Source: Chinchilla lanigera (Eukaryota > Chordata > Mammalia > Rodentia > Chinchillidae). Taken from it: DNA of 64,000 nucleotides. Location of the stretch: contig NW_004955417.1 in assembly GCF_000276665.1 (NCBI RefSeq), positions 12,554,236-12,618,235 on the forward strand, given 5' to 3'. Below, piece after piece: positions 47,696 through 60,704 of the stretch (the stretch's first letter is position 1; the number at the start of each line of letters is the position of its first letter). Both the position numbers and the translations under genes were made by a program. The notes beneath the pieces were generated by a model. It was not told where the DNA came from. It saw nothing but the letters and a program-made list of their open reading frames with translations, and did not search any database.

Positions 47696-48280
47696 TGTTG
47701 TGGTTAATTGATCAATTGTCAACTCAGTGAGGAACTCCCAGCTGAGTTGAGTCAGTGTGGTTCTGGGCATTGAAGGCCCACTTTAGGAGAACTGCTGTTG
47801 GAACAGTATAAAAGGAGAACAGGAGGGAAGGATTTCAGCTGATTTTCCTTGGAAGATCTTCGGCTGTTCTCTCTGGAGGAACTGGGGTCTTCACTTTTTC
47901 CCTGGGTGCCATCTCCTGGCTTTTGGCACAGATTCTTCAGCTTCCAGCACCAGCCTTTTGACATGCGGGTGCAGACTCTAGCTTTTAGCGAGAACCTTTC
48001 GACCGCCCAGTGCAGACTCCTCAGTCTATGCAGATTCTTTCCTTCCTGATGTGGACTCATATGGGACATTGCTATGGGCTCCAGGCCTTTGGCTAGATCC
48101 TTGGGATCTCTAGCACGTGGGCAGATCTTTTGCCTTTTCTACATTTGACTCTGTGGATGGCTGTTGTAGGTCAATCTTGTAAATTTCTGGGTTCTGCATT
48201 AAATCTGATTCAGAGCATATGCAGTCTTTTGAGGAGCCTTGCCCCAGCCCTGCTAGCTCTTGTGAGCATTGACTAATACA
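47696..48280 (+). repeat. Solo LTR with TATA box, probable ERVL class
   Basis: The 585-bp sequence starts TGTTGTGGTTAATTGATCAA and ends TTGACTAATACA. ATAT flanks both sides (47692-47695, 48281-48284). A TATAAAAG box lies at 47808-47815 and a GCATTAAATCTGATTC poly(A)-like region near the end. It has no internal region. A partial relative is at 12970-13105. Confidence 0.65.
47808..47815 (+). promoter_or_regulatory. TATA box within a solo LTR
   Basis: TATAAAAG lies about 115 bp into the LTR, where a retroviral-type U3 promoter places it. Activity is unknown. Confidence 0.5.
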
Positions 48281-49754
48281 ATATAGAAAAGTATAGGTAA
48301 TACACCTATATCAATGCTAGGAAAGATTCTGATTGCCCTTGCTTGGGTTGTCCCTTTCTGTACTTCAGTGTGGAGTATGGGTAAGGAATTGTACTGTGGT
48401 TGACAGCCTCAACCAGAGTGTGAGAATCAGTGAGAATTACCCCACAGAGAAGAAACAAAACAAACACAGCACAGAAAATGGGAAAATATGCTGGGAAGCC
48501 AAAAATGCTACTAGTTTTCTACCAGGTGCCATCTTTGTTGGGATGACCAGGTTGCAATTTAAAGTGGCTCTTGGAGCCTGGACTTTAGAGTACTTAAGGA
48601 TTTTTTTTTGTTTTTAAGAGCTCTCATTGCATATTTGCTGCTTCTTGGCTTGATTTCTTTCTTTTACCCTGCATTTCTATAAGCCTATATACTTCTTGAA
48701 ACTTAGGGTCCAAAACAAATTTGATCTTTGTGAATCATTTGAGATTCTCCAATTTTTGAGCAGCTACCAGTGTTTCCTTTAATGCCTAAAAAAGACACCA
48801 CTTCTCTAGCACTGTACTCCCTCCCGCCAGGAAGCCATCTGTATTCTTCTGCAATGTTATCTAGATTTACTAAATCCTTGCTCATACTAGTGGCTGTCTT
48901 TCTAGTCTTCTTTTAAATCTGTCTTTCTTAGTATTACTAGATTTGTATTACTGAGGATAAGGCCCACCAAGGCCCACCCCAGTTATTTGAATATTACATA
49001 GACAGCGGTATGTACATGGCACAATGGGATCTGAAGACCTATACTTCATATTCTCCTTCTGTAGTTCATTAGCAATGTTAAATGGCTTAAACAAGAAAAT
49101 GCTTGTTTAAAAAGTCTTTATGAAATGTGATGTAGTTCAGATTACTGTAAGGTGATTTCTTGACTTCTCACTCTAAACTATATGAATTCTAAGTCTTTTA
49201 AAAGCCTTTTAAAAAATCTCCTTTAAGTAAATTCTCTGTCCCCACAGTTAGGCCAAACTTATTTTTGTCTTTGTATATTTTTCTTGAAATTTTCTTCTCT
49301 TTTTACCTTCTTCTCTGCCAACTAAATTGTAGCTATTATTCAAAGTGTTCCTGAAATCCTGTGTCTTATGAAATTTTTTTCTAATTATCTAGATTACACA
49401 TGCTCTCTTTTTAGTCTTGCATGTTGATTTCACTTTTGATTATTTAGTCTTTAATTACTTCATACCTTTTAGTCTCTGCAGTGTTTTATAATTCTGAGGG
49501 AAGGGATCCTTTCTATCACTTGTTTTGTATTATGGAGGGCACATAAATAAACAGTTGCTAAATGATTAATTTTTAATTTGAAAAGGTACTAATCTGAAAT
49601 AATTGCATTTGGGGTATACTTTGTAAGCATCTCTTTTCTCAAGGGGAAGAAATAAATTTGGATTGATTAGACTGACAGATGCTGAAGCAATTTAGTTCAA
49701 TTAAGCAAATCCTTATTAAGTTCTTGACAATAGGGGTAAGTGCTAAATAAATAT

Positions 49755-49850
49755 CTATTTGTTCACTTATTCAGTCTACAAATATTTATTAAGTCTCCAC
49801 TATTTTCCCGGTACTCTGTTAGGTACTGTAGTGAATGTTTACTACTACTA
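49755..49850 (-). repeat. MIR/L2-type fragment
   Basis: TTCAGTCTACAAATATTTATTAAG, CTCTGTTAGGTACTGTAG resembles the reversed 3' ends of MIR or L2. Too short to classify. Confidence 0.4.
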
Positions 49851-51475
49851 GACATTTAGGTACTGAAAATCTAAGCAGGAATCTGATGTGGTCCTCATTT
49901 TCAGGTGGATTTACTTACATGATCAGTAATCATACCATTGGACAATTATAAAGCATCACAGAAAATTAAGAGACATTCTTTTGGACATATGAAGAAAGGA
50001 ACATTTCATTCTGACTCAGGTAGTTCAGAAAAGGACCCATAGTGGGGGAAACACAGAAAAAAAAAAAACCCATCCTGGAAAAAAGCATTATTATGCATGT
50101 CTGCTTTATATTATTAAAAATTAGCATGCTGGCATGTTTCCATTTTCAGGAAGATGATAGTATATGTAATTTTCCTATTTACCTCATTAATTATAACTAA
50201 AAATTATATACATTAAATACTTATAAAAATGTAAAAAACTCTGCAAAGTAGAAAGAAGAAGATAGACCAGCTAGGGACCTTGGGACCTGAAAAATGACAT
50301 TAATGAGTTCTTTGGGTTTTTTCCTTACCTTACATATCTCAGACTAGGAGCTGAAGAAGCTGGCAACTTACATATACCAGTGGATTCAGAGAGGCCTCAA
50401 GAAAATCCTGCTATCTCTGGCCATAAGACAGGAAAGGGATAGTATAGCAAAAAAGAAAACTGTTAGAAGGTAACCGCTCTAGTCCAGCCAAACGTCACAG
50501 AAAAAACAGCTGTCAGATCTTCACCTATGCCTGTAAAGACCGATGTCTTCCCTAACAAGGCTGTGTAAGAGGTCCCAAAACTCTTGATAGTGTGGTGTCA
50601 GAGAAGATCGAGTAGGACTTCTGTTACCATCAGCCAATAATGAGATTTCCCTTATCTTCATTGTACCCGCATCTCTGAAGTTAGGAGGGGCCATGTGGGG
50701 GGCTTGGACCTGTGCTCTAAGTGGCAATATTCACCTCTTCCCTGATATGTTTGTATGGTGTGAAATGAGAGGAGTGGAGAGTCAGGACTTTTGCCATTGT
50801 CCAGCAGAAATGAGGCCATGTCACCAGAGTGTCTCACCACGTGTCTGAAGACCATGTGGGAGTCTCGAACTCCTTCACTCAAAATTTATGCGGAAAACAC
50901 TCCCTCCTCTAGTGTTATTGGAAGCCAAGTGCAGCACATGAACTTCTGCACCCTTGTGGCACTGATGAGGCAGTGTCCTCTCTTACCCTACAACACTGGT
51001 GTCAGAGAAGACCAACTACAAGAGAAGGTTTAAATAGGCGCAGACTCACATAACGTAGTACAAACATTTCTAGGTTTCATTTGAAAATTAGTTGTCATAA
51101 CAAGAACTACAAAATTTGAGACAGGAGAAAGACTCTCAATAGATGCCAATACCAAGATGACAGAGATTTCAGAATTACCTAGCAGAGATTTTTGAGTATC
51201 CACAATTACAAACATGCATAAAACAAATAAAAAAAGTAGAAAACCTCAGAAAAGAAATACAAGCCTCATAAAAGAAATAGAAGATACAAAGAAGAATTAA
51301 GTAGAAATTTTATAACTGAAAAATACTATAAAAAATAGGATTAACAACAGAATGAAGGGAACAGAAGAATCAGTGAACTAGGTAACAGAGCAAAATAAAT
51401 TGCCCAATCTGAACAATGCAAAAAAACTAGATGGAAATATATGAGTAGAACTTCAGAGAGTGTGGTATTGTTTAA

Positions 51476-51671
51476 ACCAGGTGTAGTGATGGACACCCAT
51501 AATCCTAGCACTGTGGGAGCCGGAGGGAGGAGGACTGCAAATTCAAGCCCAGCTTGGGTAACTTAGCGACTCAGTGAGATCCTGTTTCAAAATAAAAATA
51601 AAAAGTGATAGGGAAGTAACTTGGTGAGAAGGTGGCCCTGGGTTCAATCCTCAGTATCAAAAAAAAGAAAA
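51476..51671 (+). repeat. B1-ID dimeric SINE, complete
   Basis: The B1 half (CCAGGTGTAGTGATGGACAC to GATCCTGTTTCAAAATAAAA) is followed by the ID half (GTAACTTGGTGAGAAGGTGG, CCTGGGTTCAATCCTCAGTA) and an A tail. Confidence 0.9.
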
Positions 51672-52253
51672 GTCTAATCATTCATGTCATCCATGCTTCA
51701 GAAAAAGAGGAAAAGAGAAAGAATGATTGATAAAAGCACTCAAAGAAATAGTGCCTGAAACTTCCTCAAATTTAATAAAATATACAAATACAGATTCACG
51801 AAACTGAACAAACGTCCACTAAGATAAACTAAAAGAATTCATTGCCAACAGATGTCCTAAATAAATTTCTAAAAACTAAAGACAAATAAAAAATTTTCAA
51901 AGCAGCCAGAGAAAAGTGACATCTTTCATATAGGGTGAAAAAAATTAGAATGAGAGTGGATTTCTCATCAGAAACCATGGAAGCCAGAAATCAAAATGGC
52001 ATCCTATTTTTCAGGTGCTGAAAGAAAGTAACACTCAATTCAGAATTTTATACACAAAAAATATTCCTTGCAGAAATGAAGGAGAAATCAAGACATTCTA
52101 AGATAAAAAGAGACAATCTTAAACATACAGACCCTAAAAGAATGGCTAAATTAAACTTTCTGAACAGAAATGAAATGATGAAAGAAGAAACTTTGGGACA
52201 TTAGGAATGAAAGAAAGAACATGGCAAGCAAATATTTTGGTAAATACAACTGG

Positions 52254-52404
52254 GTTTTTTTTTGTAGTACTGAGGATTGAACCTAGGGCCTTCATGCTGG
52301 GTGTTTGACACAAGGTCTTTCTAAATTGCCTGGGCTCAAATTTGTGATCTTTCTGTGTCAGTTTCTCAGGGTCCTGGGATTACAGATATGCATGTCCATC
52401 TTTT
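52254..52404 (-). repeat. B1-ID dimeric SINE, internally deleted
   Basis: The reversed ID half (TTTGTAGTACTGAGGATTGA, GGGCCTTCATGCTGGGTG) passes directly into the reversed B1 half (GACACAAGGTCTTTCTAAAT, CTGGGATTACAGATATGCAT). The join lacks the usual linker. Confidence 0.85.
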
Positions 52405-53209
52405 CTTGAGTTTCTTAATTGTGTTTAACAGGTGACATGAAAATCATAACAATATCTAATATAATTTTAAATGTATATGCAGAAAAAAGTTAAGATCATA
52501 TTGTAAACACGGAACGGTGATAGAACACAGTAACAGGTATGATGTTATGAATACATAATAGAGCAACCATTAAAACAGCTATGGAAAAAGACATTTTCAA
52601 GAACTCTACAGAAAACAAAATGAAATGCTCAAAATGATTTGATAGGAAGATAGAAAAAAAATCCAGAGAAACAAATATATAGAAGAAAAATAGAAAATAA
52701 AACTAAGTGGACAGCCTTAAATTCCAAGGTTTCAATAATTGCATTAAATATTAATGGTGTATATATAACAATCAAAATCCAAGGTTGGCAGAGTAGATTA
52801 TAAAAACATGTTACAACTCTATGCTGTCTATGAAAAAAGACATTTCATCTATAACAATAAAGGGATGTTGAAAATAAAGTGAAAAACAGCAATTTCTTGT
52901 TGTTTTAGGTAGCTGAATTAGCAAGTACTGAACTGCTACTCCTAGTTGCGACACAAGATTAGGTTCTTGGATATTCCAGAATTAGGAGCCTCTGGTCACA
53001 TTTTTGTCAGCTGGCCAATATGTAGCTTGTTTTATGCATGGTTCTGTTTAAAAACATCTTATTGAGTATGTATTATAAATTCATTAAGTGTAAACTCATA
53101 GCTGTAATATGAGTTTTCTTGTGCTTAGGAATCATAGTCAACACTTCAGCATTAAACAGTGAAATCACCAATGTAAAACACAAAATTATTAAAAATGTGG
53201 CACATAGGA

Positions 53210-53315
53210 GGCTGGGGATTTAGCTCAGCGGCACAGCGCCTGCCTGGCAAGCATAAGGTCGTGAGTTCAATTCCCGGTACTGGAAAAAAAAAAAAAAAAA
53301 AAAAACCAAAAAAAA
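53210..53315 (+). repeat. ID SINE, full length
   Basis: GGCTGGGGATTTAGCTCAGC through GTTCAATTCCCGGTACTGG, then a long A tail (about 30 bp). The flanking duplication is imperfect (AAATGTGGCACA and AAAAGTGACACA). Confidence 0.93.
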
Positions 53316-54098
53316 GTGACACAAAATAGAGTGGGATAAGGATGTTTATTTACTGCATGGATAAGGATATTCATTTATTGCATTATTTACTGCAAAAGTT
53401 AAAATAAGAAGGCAGAGTATCACCGTATTTAACATTGGCAGGGAATGTGTGTGTTCCTATTTTTTTTTCCTGCTCTTCATGTCCACAAATGACTGCAAAA
53501 GCATTGTGAGGTTTGATTTATATAATACAAATAAACTTTAGAAATAGGTAGTTTAGCAAATGTAGGATGCACAAATAATGAGAATAATCAAAGATTAATT
53601 AAAGCAGGAGTGGCTGTATTACTATCAGATAAAATAGACTTCAGATTAAGGAAAATTACCAGAGATAGAGGAAGACATTATATAATGATAAAAAGTTAAT
53701 CCACCAAAAAGACATAGCAACCCTAAGTAGTTATAAAAAACTGTAAAACATAGGAAGTAAAATATAAAAATGAAGGTGAAAAAGTTAAATCTAAAAGTTA
53801 GAGATGCCAATCTCCTTCAGCTATTGCTTGAACAACTGGGTAGAAAATGATCAAGGATAGAACAACAACAAAAAGCTCCTAAAATCTGCAACAAAAAAAC
53901 TTAGTGTGTTTTACTGTGGTTTCTTTCTCAATCATTGATCATTCTTAAATCTTTTCATCAACCAGTGATATACTGGTCTACAATTATTTATTCTGAATTC
54001 CTACTTTGCACTCACAATGATGATGGTTGGAACTATTAGTAATATGATTAAAGAAGCAAAAGATTTGGAATGCATACAAACAAGTATAAGATTGTGTG

Positions 54099-54102
<4 letters not shown>

Positions 54103-54131
<29 letters not shown>
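54103..54131 (+). repeat. (TG)14 microsatellite
   Basis: An uninterrupted TG repeat in otherwise AT-rich DNA. Confidence 0.96.
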
Positions 54132-54135
<4 letters not shown>

Positions 54136-55079
54136 CATATGCAAGTGTATGTAAGAGAGTATAAATATAAATCATAAGAGCTGTAGTGTAAAGTGGCACT
54201 TGTAATCCTATTCAGTTCCTAAGTTACCAAACAAAATATTCTCTCTCAGGATACGTAGATTCAATATAGTACCAACCATTGTATTGTCAAATCTATGTGA
54301 ATTATGCAAAACAAAAGAAATACAAATGGCCTAGCTAAAGTTTGGCAGCTGCAACAAGGAACCTGTCAATTTGAGGTTTGCTATCATGCATTACATTTAA
54401 AAGAATATTCTTCCAAGTAACTCTAGTGCTTGGAATGAATGAAGAATCTGTAGCTGATTTCCAAAGATTGAGGGAAGAAAGGAAAAGAAAAACAATTGCC
54501 AGCTTTCCCTTGGTTTGTACTTAGGGTATACAGAAAGCTTTAGCATTTCAGTTCTTTCTTAGTTATCAATTAATTTGCCTGTAGAATTTTTGTAAAGAAC
54601 TATTTTCACATTTATTTAAATTTGAGAAAAACATAGAAAACTCAGGACAACTATGGAGAGTGTTTATGTTGAATAATAGCTCACTAATATGATTTCAGGG
54701 AGCCGGCAGAAGAACAGATTCTATTAAATCTCATGGTTTAGAAGACTCTTACAGACTTAGGGGAAATAGATGAGGATTTCTGCTTTTGTGGAATCAGATA
54801 ATTGTCTTCCTGTGCAATGTCCAGTATCAGCTTACTGTGTAATAAAAATGAAGCCATGACAACAAAAAAGGAGGAAAAAACAAATCTTCATGGACCTGGA
54901 CCATTTATAAATGCTCCTGTACTACAAATCACAAAGCAGGTCGTTCACAGATGCTCTGTGCCTTGCCAGGGGTGCACCACTGTGAACTCTAAGGCCGGTG
55001 AATGGTGACCTTTGGGGTTGCACGGTGCAGCCTGCCTAGCTCTGGACAGCTGCCCTCGCACCTACCAGGTGCCTGACCC

Positions 55080-55840
55080 TCTGCTATCTATTGAAAAAAC
55101 AATGAGAACAACACATTAAAAAATCCATGCCTTCATGGAATTTCCATTCTGGATTGAAAATAGGGACAATGAGCTAAGTGAGTAAGTCAGTAAGTTAATT
55201 TTACACACGTTGAGTCTCTTATCTGGAGTGCTCTGGACCGTAATTGTTGCCAGTTTCATATTGGTTTTGGAATATTTGTATACACATGCACGCACGCACA
55301 CACACATGCACGCACACTGAGGCACCTTGGGAATCTGACTCAAGTCCAAACACAGAATTCTTTTGTGTTTCATAATATTTTTATATAATATTGCATATAA
55401 TTTTTTGCATAAAACAAGGTGTCATGTGTAGAATTTTCTACTTCCAGGTTCAGTCGTGTTGGTGTTCAAAATGTTTTTTTTTTTATTTTGGAGCATTTTT
55501 AATTTTGGATTTTCAGACTATGGATGCTCAATCTACAGAAACTTGGAAGTGGCACACTCTGCAGAAAAATAAAGAGAGGAGGAAATGGGTTTCTAGAGTC
55601 CGAGTAGTCACTGCCATTTGAAATAAGCTGCTGGAGGAAGAATTCAGAGGGAAGTGAATTTGGAGCACAGGGTGGAGGTACTCCGTTCCCTCTGGGTAAG
55701 AGTGTTCTGAGCAGAGGAACTAAGGTGGGAATACCGCACAAGGCAGCAATGTCAGCAAGGAGGCCAGAGAGCGTGGGGCAGCAGGAGGCAGTGCTAGGTG
55801 AGGGCTGTTGCAGGGTTGAGGCGATCTCAATAAAGTGCTG
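55080..55840 (-). repeat. L2 LINE fragment interrupted by a DNA transposon
   Basis: The left part (CATGCCTTCATGGAATTTCC, CTGGATTGAAAATAGGGACA) and the right part (GAGTGTTCTGAGCAGAGGAA, GTCAGCAAGGAGGCCAGAGA) read as a reversed L2. The element at 55206-55536 separates them. Confidence 0.65.
55206..55536 (+). mobile_element. Tigger-like non-autonomous DNA transposon
   Basis: Terminal inverted repeats: left GTTGAGTCTCTTATCTGGA, right reversed AGATTGAGCATCCATAGTCT. Internal TTTGGAGCATTTTTAATTTT, ACTCAAGTCCAAACACAGAA and TTTTTGCATAAAACAAGGTG match the remembered Tigger-group MITE. Same family as 6053-6392. Confidence 0.72.
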
Positions 55841-56972
55841 GAGTTAGGTCTGCAATTGGGGAAGAAGCTGATTAGGAAGAAACAATAAAAACAAAAACCA
55901 TTGCAAATGTTGATTGCTTTTAAAATAATGGAGGTGGAAGAGTAGAGGATTTTACCTTGTAATAATAACTTAGCTTTATCTATCAAAATTAATTATTCTA
56001 CTTGAAACAATGAACCCTTGAAACAGGTCCCATTTTAGTAGGTAGTACAATATGTCAATCAATCAGTGTCATATGTTCAGCTTTTCAACACTGACACACT
56101 ACCTAAAGCTGATATTCCTCTTACTAGAAAAACCAGTTGCAAACTGAAAGGACAAAGGAGGGAGTCAGAATTAGTAAAGATTGAAATGTATGTGTTGTGC
56201 TTAAAAACTTTTGTAGATGTATAGACACTAGTAAACATATTTATTTATATCTCTTTAATGTCAGCCTCACATAGTGGAATAGTACGCACCGTTTGGTAGT
56301 CTCCAACGTGTAAGACTGTATGGCCTCAGTAAACTCCCATTTTACTCTTATTAGTGCAACTGAAACGCTATGGAGACTTTAATGCAAACTGTCCAGCACA
56401 CCCAGCTAACACCATTACACTACATTCCCATTCCAGTAGGTGAAGGTCAGTCAGCACCTTCAGTCCAGGGTATATTTGCAGGTTGCAACTTAGTATAACG
56501 GTTCCAAAGAGGAAAAAGAGTCAAAATAAGCCTGAAGAAAATCTCTTTTGTTTGCAGGAGACATGCCCTTTGGACCCTGATACAGCTATGTACCACAAAA
56601 CTGTAGGAATCTTATTTTTGTCTTTTGTTTTCGGTAAAAGAAATGCCTTTGAGAAACAGTTTATCTTTGGGTGCAAATGAAGAAAAAGAAATTCTTTTGA
56701 TGTGTGCAACAGATTTGCTTAAGAACAAAAATGATTTAAAGGGATTTTTAAAAAAAGTCAGTGTTGTCTATATTTTTTCTCCAGATCATAATCACATTGA
56801 AAATTGAAGCATTGGTACCTTAAGGGCAAAATTTCACCTTCCTGAATGTCCACAAATGGGACATACTCTGTGGAAAAGTAGACATTAAGTGCATGTTTGT
56901 TGAGAAACTAAGAGGATATATGAGTCAGATGAAAGAAACTATATAAAACAGTTTTTAAAAATTCTACTTTTT

Positions 56973-57110
56973 CCATGTGTGGTGGTGCACAGCTGTAATC
57001 CCAGCTACTCAGAAGGCTGAGGGGGGAGAATCACAAGTTTGAGGCCAGCCTGAGCAACACAGAGAGACCCTGTCTTAAACAGAATAGAACAAAGCAAAAC
57101 AACAACAACA
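56973..57110 (+). repeat. B1 SINE
   Basis: CCATGTGTGGTGGTGCACAG, CCCAGCTACTCAGAAGGCTG and GGCCAGCCTGAGCAACACAG, with a CAA-rich tail. Flanking TTCTACTTTTTCC and TTGCATTTTTCC may be the target duplication. Confidence 0.93.
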
Positions 57111-57599
57111 TTGCATTTTTCCACTTTGCCATCCTCAGGGTTGTCTCTTGGTTGCATTTATTTACAGGCATGAACTTAAACATGTCGCTGTGACAAGGGG
57201 TAGAGGAAAGTGTGGTTTGTCTCTCACCTTTCCTTCTAAGAGCAGAGAAATGTGTCCACTCACATCTCACTGGCCAGATCGCCAGAACTGAATCATATGT
57301 TCATGATAAAACTAGTCAATATTGAGGGGTGTAGATTTACCAAGACTTCCTAAAACTATCACAACCACTCCTGGAGTGATCTGTTCCTAGCTCTGCCAGT
57401 GAAGAAGCAGGAAGGATGGATTTGTGTAGGTTCCCCGTGGAGTCTGGTGCTCTGTCTGACTCTACAATGTGAGGCACTTTCTTGCCCCTTGCTCTCACTT
57501 TTGTCAACTGACATTAGTGCACGTGAGGGCTTCTAATACATCTCATTCTAGTCTACAACATAGTCATCATATTTGTTTGGTCTTAGTTATAATGAATGT

Positions 57600-58182
57600 G
57601 GTACAATTAAGGTGAATGATGGACTGCATATATGAAAGTAGTTCCACACAATTAGAATGGAGTTTAAAAATTTCTATTACCTACAGATGTCATAGCCATC
57701 ATATGTCATAGCACAATGCATTACTCCTGTGTTTGTGGTGATGCTGGAACAAATGGACCTACTATGCTGCCAGTCATATAAAATATAGCGTGTCCACTTG
57801 AGGAAGTACAGAATACTTGACAATAATAAACAGCTGTGTTACTCATATATGTATTCACTAGTCTATACTCTTCATCATTCTTTTAGGGCACATTCTTACT
57901 TATAAAAGACATTGTAAATTGGCATATTTTATTTTACTGGCAACAGCTGCCTGTATTTCAGGTTTGTTGCATCTGATTGTATCATCTTCTCTTGTACTTG
58001 ATTTAATCTTGTATTGTTTTACTCATCCTGATCTGAGGAGCAATAGGATCTACCATATATGTACATTTGGCATAGGTGTGCAGTAGATTTGGGTGACTAC
58101 ACTCTATGATGGTCACACAGTGACAAAATTACCTAGCAACACATCTCTCAGGACACATTCCTATTTAAGGGTTGCATGACTG
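57600..58182 (+). mobile_element. Tigger-type DNA transposon remnant
   Basis: The 3' end (CTACACTCTATGATGGTCAC, ACAAAATTACCTAGCAACAC, ATCTCTCAGGACACATTCC, GCATGACTG then TA) is the hallmark of a Tigger-group MITE ending CGACGCATGACTGTA. The left end is less certain. Confidence 0.65.
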
Positions 58183-58219
58183 TATTGTCATTTTGCCAGA
58201 GAATTCTTCTCATGTAGCT

Positions 58220-58400
58220 CTTTAAAAAAATTTATTATTTTCATTTAAAAATTATTGTATTAGTACATATTTGTGGTACATGATTACATTGTTCATGGGA
58301 TGCTACTACATGTACACATCTTGTTTTTTTTCATCCTTCTGTCCTCTCTGTTCTCCCACTCTGTCCATCTCGTGATGCCCTGTTGGGTGAAGTTCATGTT
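58220..58400 (-). repeat. Possible L1 3' end fragment
   Basis: ATTAGTACATATTTGTGGTACATGATTACATTG-type sequence followed by a CT-rich stretch resembles the reversed L1 3' UTR. The assignment is tentative. Confidence 0.4.
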
Positions 58401-59309
58401 GCAGTTTCTTCCAGGGATGGCACAGGGGAAGAGGGAACAAAATTCTTTGAGTTCTTGCAGCTCAAGAAATGTTTGTTAGCCTTTTCTCATTTCTGCAGTT
58501 CAGGAGAGCCTCTGAGAGTCTGGACAGGTCAACAGCTACAGCATTAAAAGAGCCCGGTATGTATCATTTTCCCTGCTTGAGATATTGATACCTTGACATA
58601 GCTCAGACAAGCTTATAAGATGTTAGAAGAGAACAGCTTGGCTCCAGGTCTGTGATAAAACCTGCAGAAGACTGGGTCATTCTCTGCCATGGATGGATCT
58701 AGAGTGAAGCTAGTGGAAAGCAGTACATCTCTCCAAGTCAACCGCATATGCCTTTTGAGTAGAAACCATCAAATTAGTGAAGGCCACCGGCATCAGAGTG
58801 AACCAGATAGAGTGGGAACCCCAACAGCTGCTTGCCTCTCCGGGCAGCTGGTGACATGCAGTAGCCCCTGCCCCCTCTCCCTGCTGACATCACCACCCTC
58901 CCTGCTCCAATGCACAGGTGCACTCAAGGCTGGGCGGACAGAGGAGGGAGGAGGTGCATGGGGAGAGGAGAGCACAACTCACCCCTTGCTCTCTCCAGGC
59001 CATGACCCGCAGCCTGGCCCATCCTGACAGAGGGAGGGAGGAGAGCCTTAAACTACATGTGGAACTGGAATTCGAATAGTTTTAACTCAAATACTAGAAT
59101 GAGTGTCCTAACAACTGAAGGTAATTGAAGAGTTGTAGAATCTGCCCAGATACTATTAAGGAAGAATAAAATATGATTCAGTGTAGCACAGTTGGCAGCA
59201 GGGACTGGAGAAATCAAGCCATTTTGTGTTTGTATTCCATGGAGCGCAAGCTGTACAATAATCTGGTTAGATGCCAGAGAGCAGAAAGGATACAGATATG
59301 CAAGTCAGA

Positions 59310-59490
59310 TTGACATGGTTTGAATTCTTGCTTAGCCCCTTACTTTCCACATGATTTTTGGCAAGTTATTTTCTACAGTTTTCTTAACTGTAGAATGGGG
59401 ATAGGTGGTAACATCAACCTCCCAGGATGTGGGGGAAGTTTAAGTGAAATAGATTCTAGGAAATATCTAATGTGGCACTTGCAGCATAGA
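59310..59490 (+). repeat. MIR SINE
   Basis: MIR order: TTGAATTCTTGCTTAGCCCC, GGCAAGTTATTTTCTACAG, CTTAACTGTAGAATGGGGAT, AAGTTTAAGTGAAATAGATT. Confidence 0.75.
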
Positions 59491-60599
59491 TCCTTGAAAG
59501 GGGTAGTGATTATTATGACATCTGGAGACAGATGTGGTGTATCAAGGACTAATGGTCGATGTAGCTATCAAATATAGTTTGCAGCGGTCAGATGTGTCAA
59601 ATCTGAGAAGTATTTGATGTTTTGCCTGAAAGTCTGTATATTGTCAAGGCAATTTTCTGCTTAATTGGAAGTAACTGGAAACAAGTACTATGCAAACCAT
59701 GAAAAAGGGCTTCTTGTCTTGATCAGAACAATGAGGTAGCTCCAAAGAGATCTGAGGCAGGGCTTCTGCCAGCCCCTAAGTGCGCCATCCACATTTCCTT
59801 GGGAAGATGCATTAAAGGACATGCCCTGGACCATGTGAGTGCATGCCTTGGCAACCCGGGCCCTGTGGAGTTCTGCAGGAAGAGATTTTCATCTTGCCAG
59901 CTAAATCCTTGCCACTCTGAGCTGGCTTTATGTCTTTGTTTCCAACCCTATCCCCATTCCCAGTGGAAGGAACTTGGGCAGTTGTATCTTATCCCTTCTG
60001 CTCCCTAGGTCTGACCCTGACTTCCTCTCCATATTTTCCAGCTTGTATGTGTACTTGAGAGGCTTTCTTTGAGAAGGTTCCAGCCGTGACGTTGCTGTTG
60101 TTCATATGCCTCCTGATCTATCTCTTCCTTTGTTTGAAACCTCCCTTCTTTGGTGACGCACTGACAACTGAAGATGTATAGCAAGACACAGGCTGCATAT
60201 TCCCTCCCTGGCCTAGAAGGAGTGCAGAGCTGTGTAGTTAATAAGAAGGGTTGTTCTGCCCAAAGGTGGCTGGTAGAGGTATGGGAGAGAAGAGGGGCTG
60301 TTCCAGAAGTTGTCCAGTCTTGTCTTGAAGTAGGTGCCATCTGCAAGCAGATTGCATCTAGAACAAACTGTACCTTTATGTCTGCAAACTCTTGGAAAGA
60401 AGGGACCTTCCAACATTCTAGGTAGGGCTCTGGGGGTCTGAGGCACAGGCAGGAAGGAAACAGTGAAGATGATGAAGAAAAGGGTTGGGGAGGGAAAGAA
60501 GAGTGAGAAGGATGAATGAAATCTAGTTATTGAATACCCATTCTCTGCCTGTCATATATTTTTACTAAAGGTTTAAGATAACGTCCCATAACATTTTTA

Positions 60600-60695
60600 T
60601 AGCCAACCCTTAAATAGTGTTTGTAATGTACCAGGCGCTGTACCAAACACTTTTTATGTATTGCCTTTTAATATTCACTACAAATACATGAAATA
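60600..60695 (-). repeat. MIR-like fragment
   Basis: The + strand reads ATGTACCAGGCGCTGTACCA, ACACTTTTTATGTATTGCC, a reversed MIR 3' half. Confidence 0.6.
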
Positions 60696-60704
60696 CAGAA
60701 TCTG

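Larger units (their letters stand above)
50340..53830 (+). repeat. Old L1 LINE, sense, heavily decayed
   Basis: L1M sequence in coding order: an ORF1 3' part around 51960-52120 (GAAACCATGGAAGCCAGAAA, GGTGCTGAAAGAAAG), then an ORF2 endonuclease-region block at 53605-53720 (GCAGGAGTGGCTGTATTACT, ATCAGATAAAATAGACTTCA). Stops and indels break every frame. SINEs at 51476, 52254 and 53210 are inserted in it. Confidence 0.75.
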
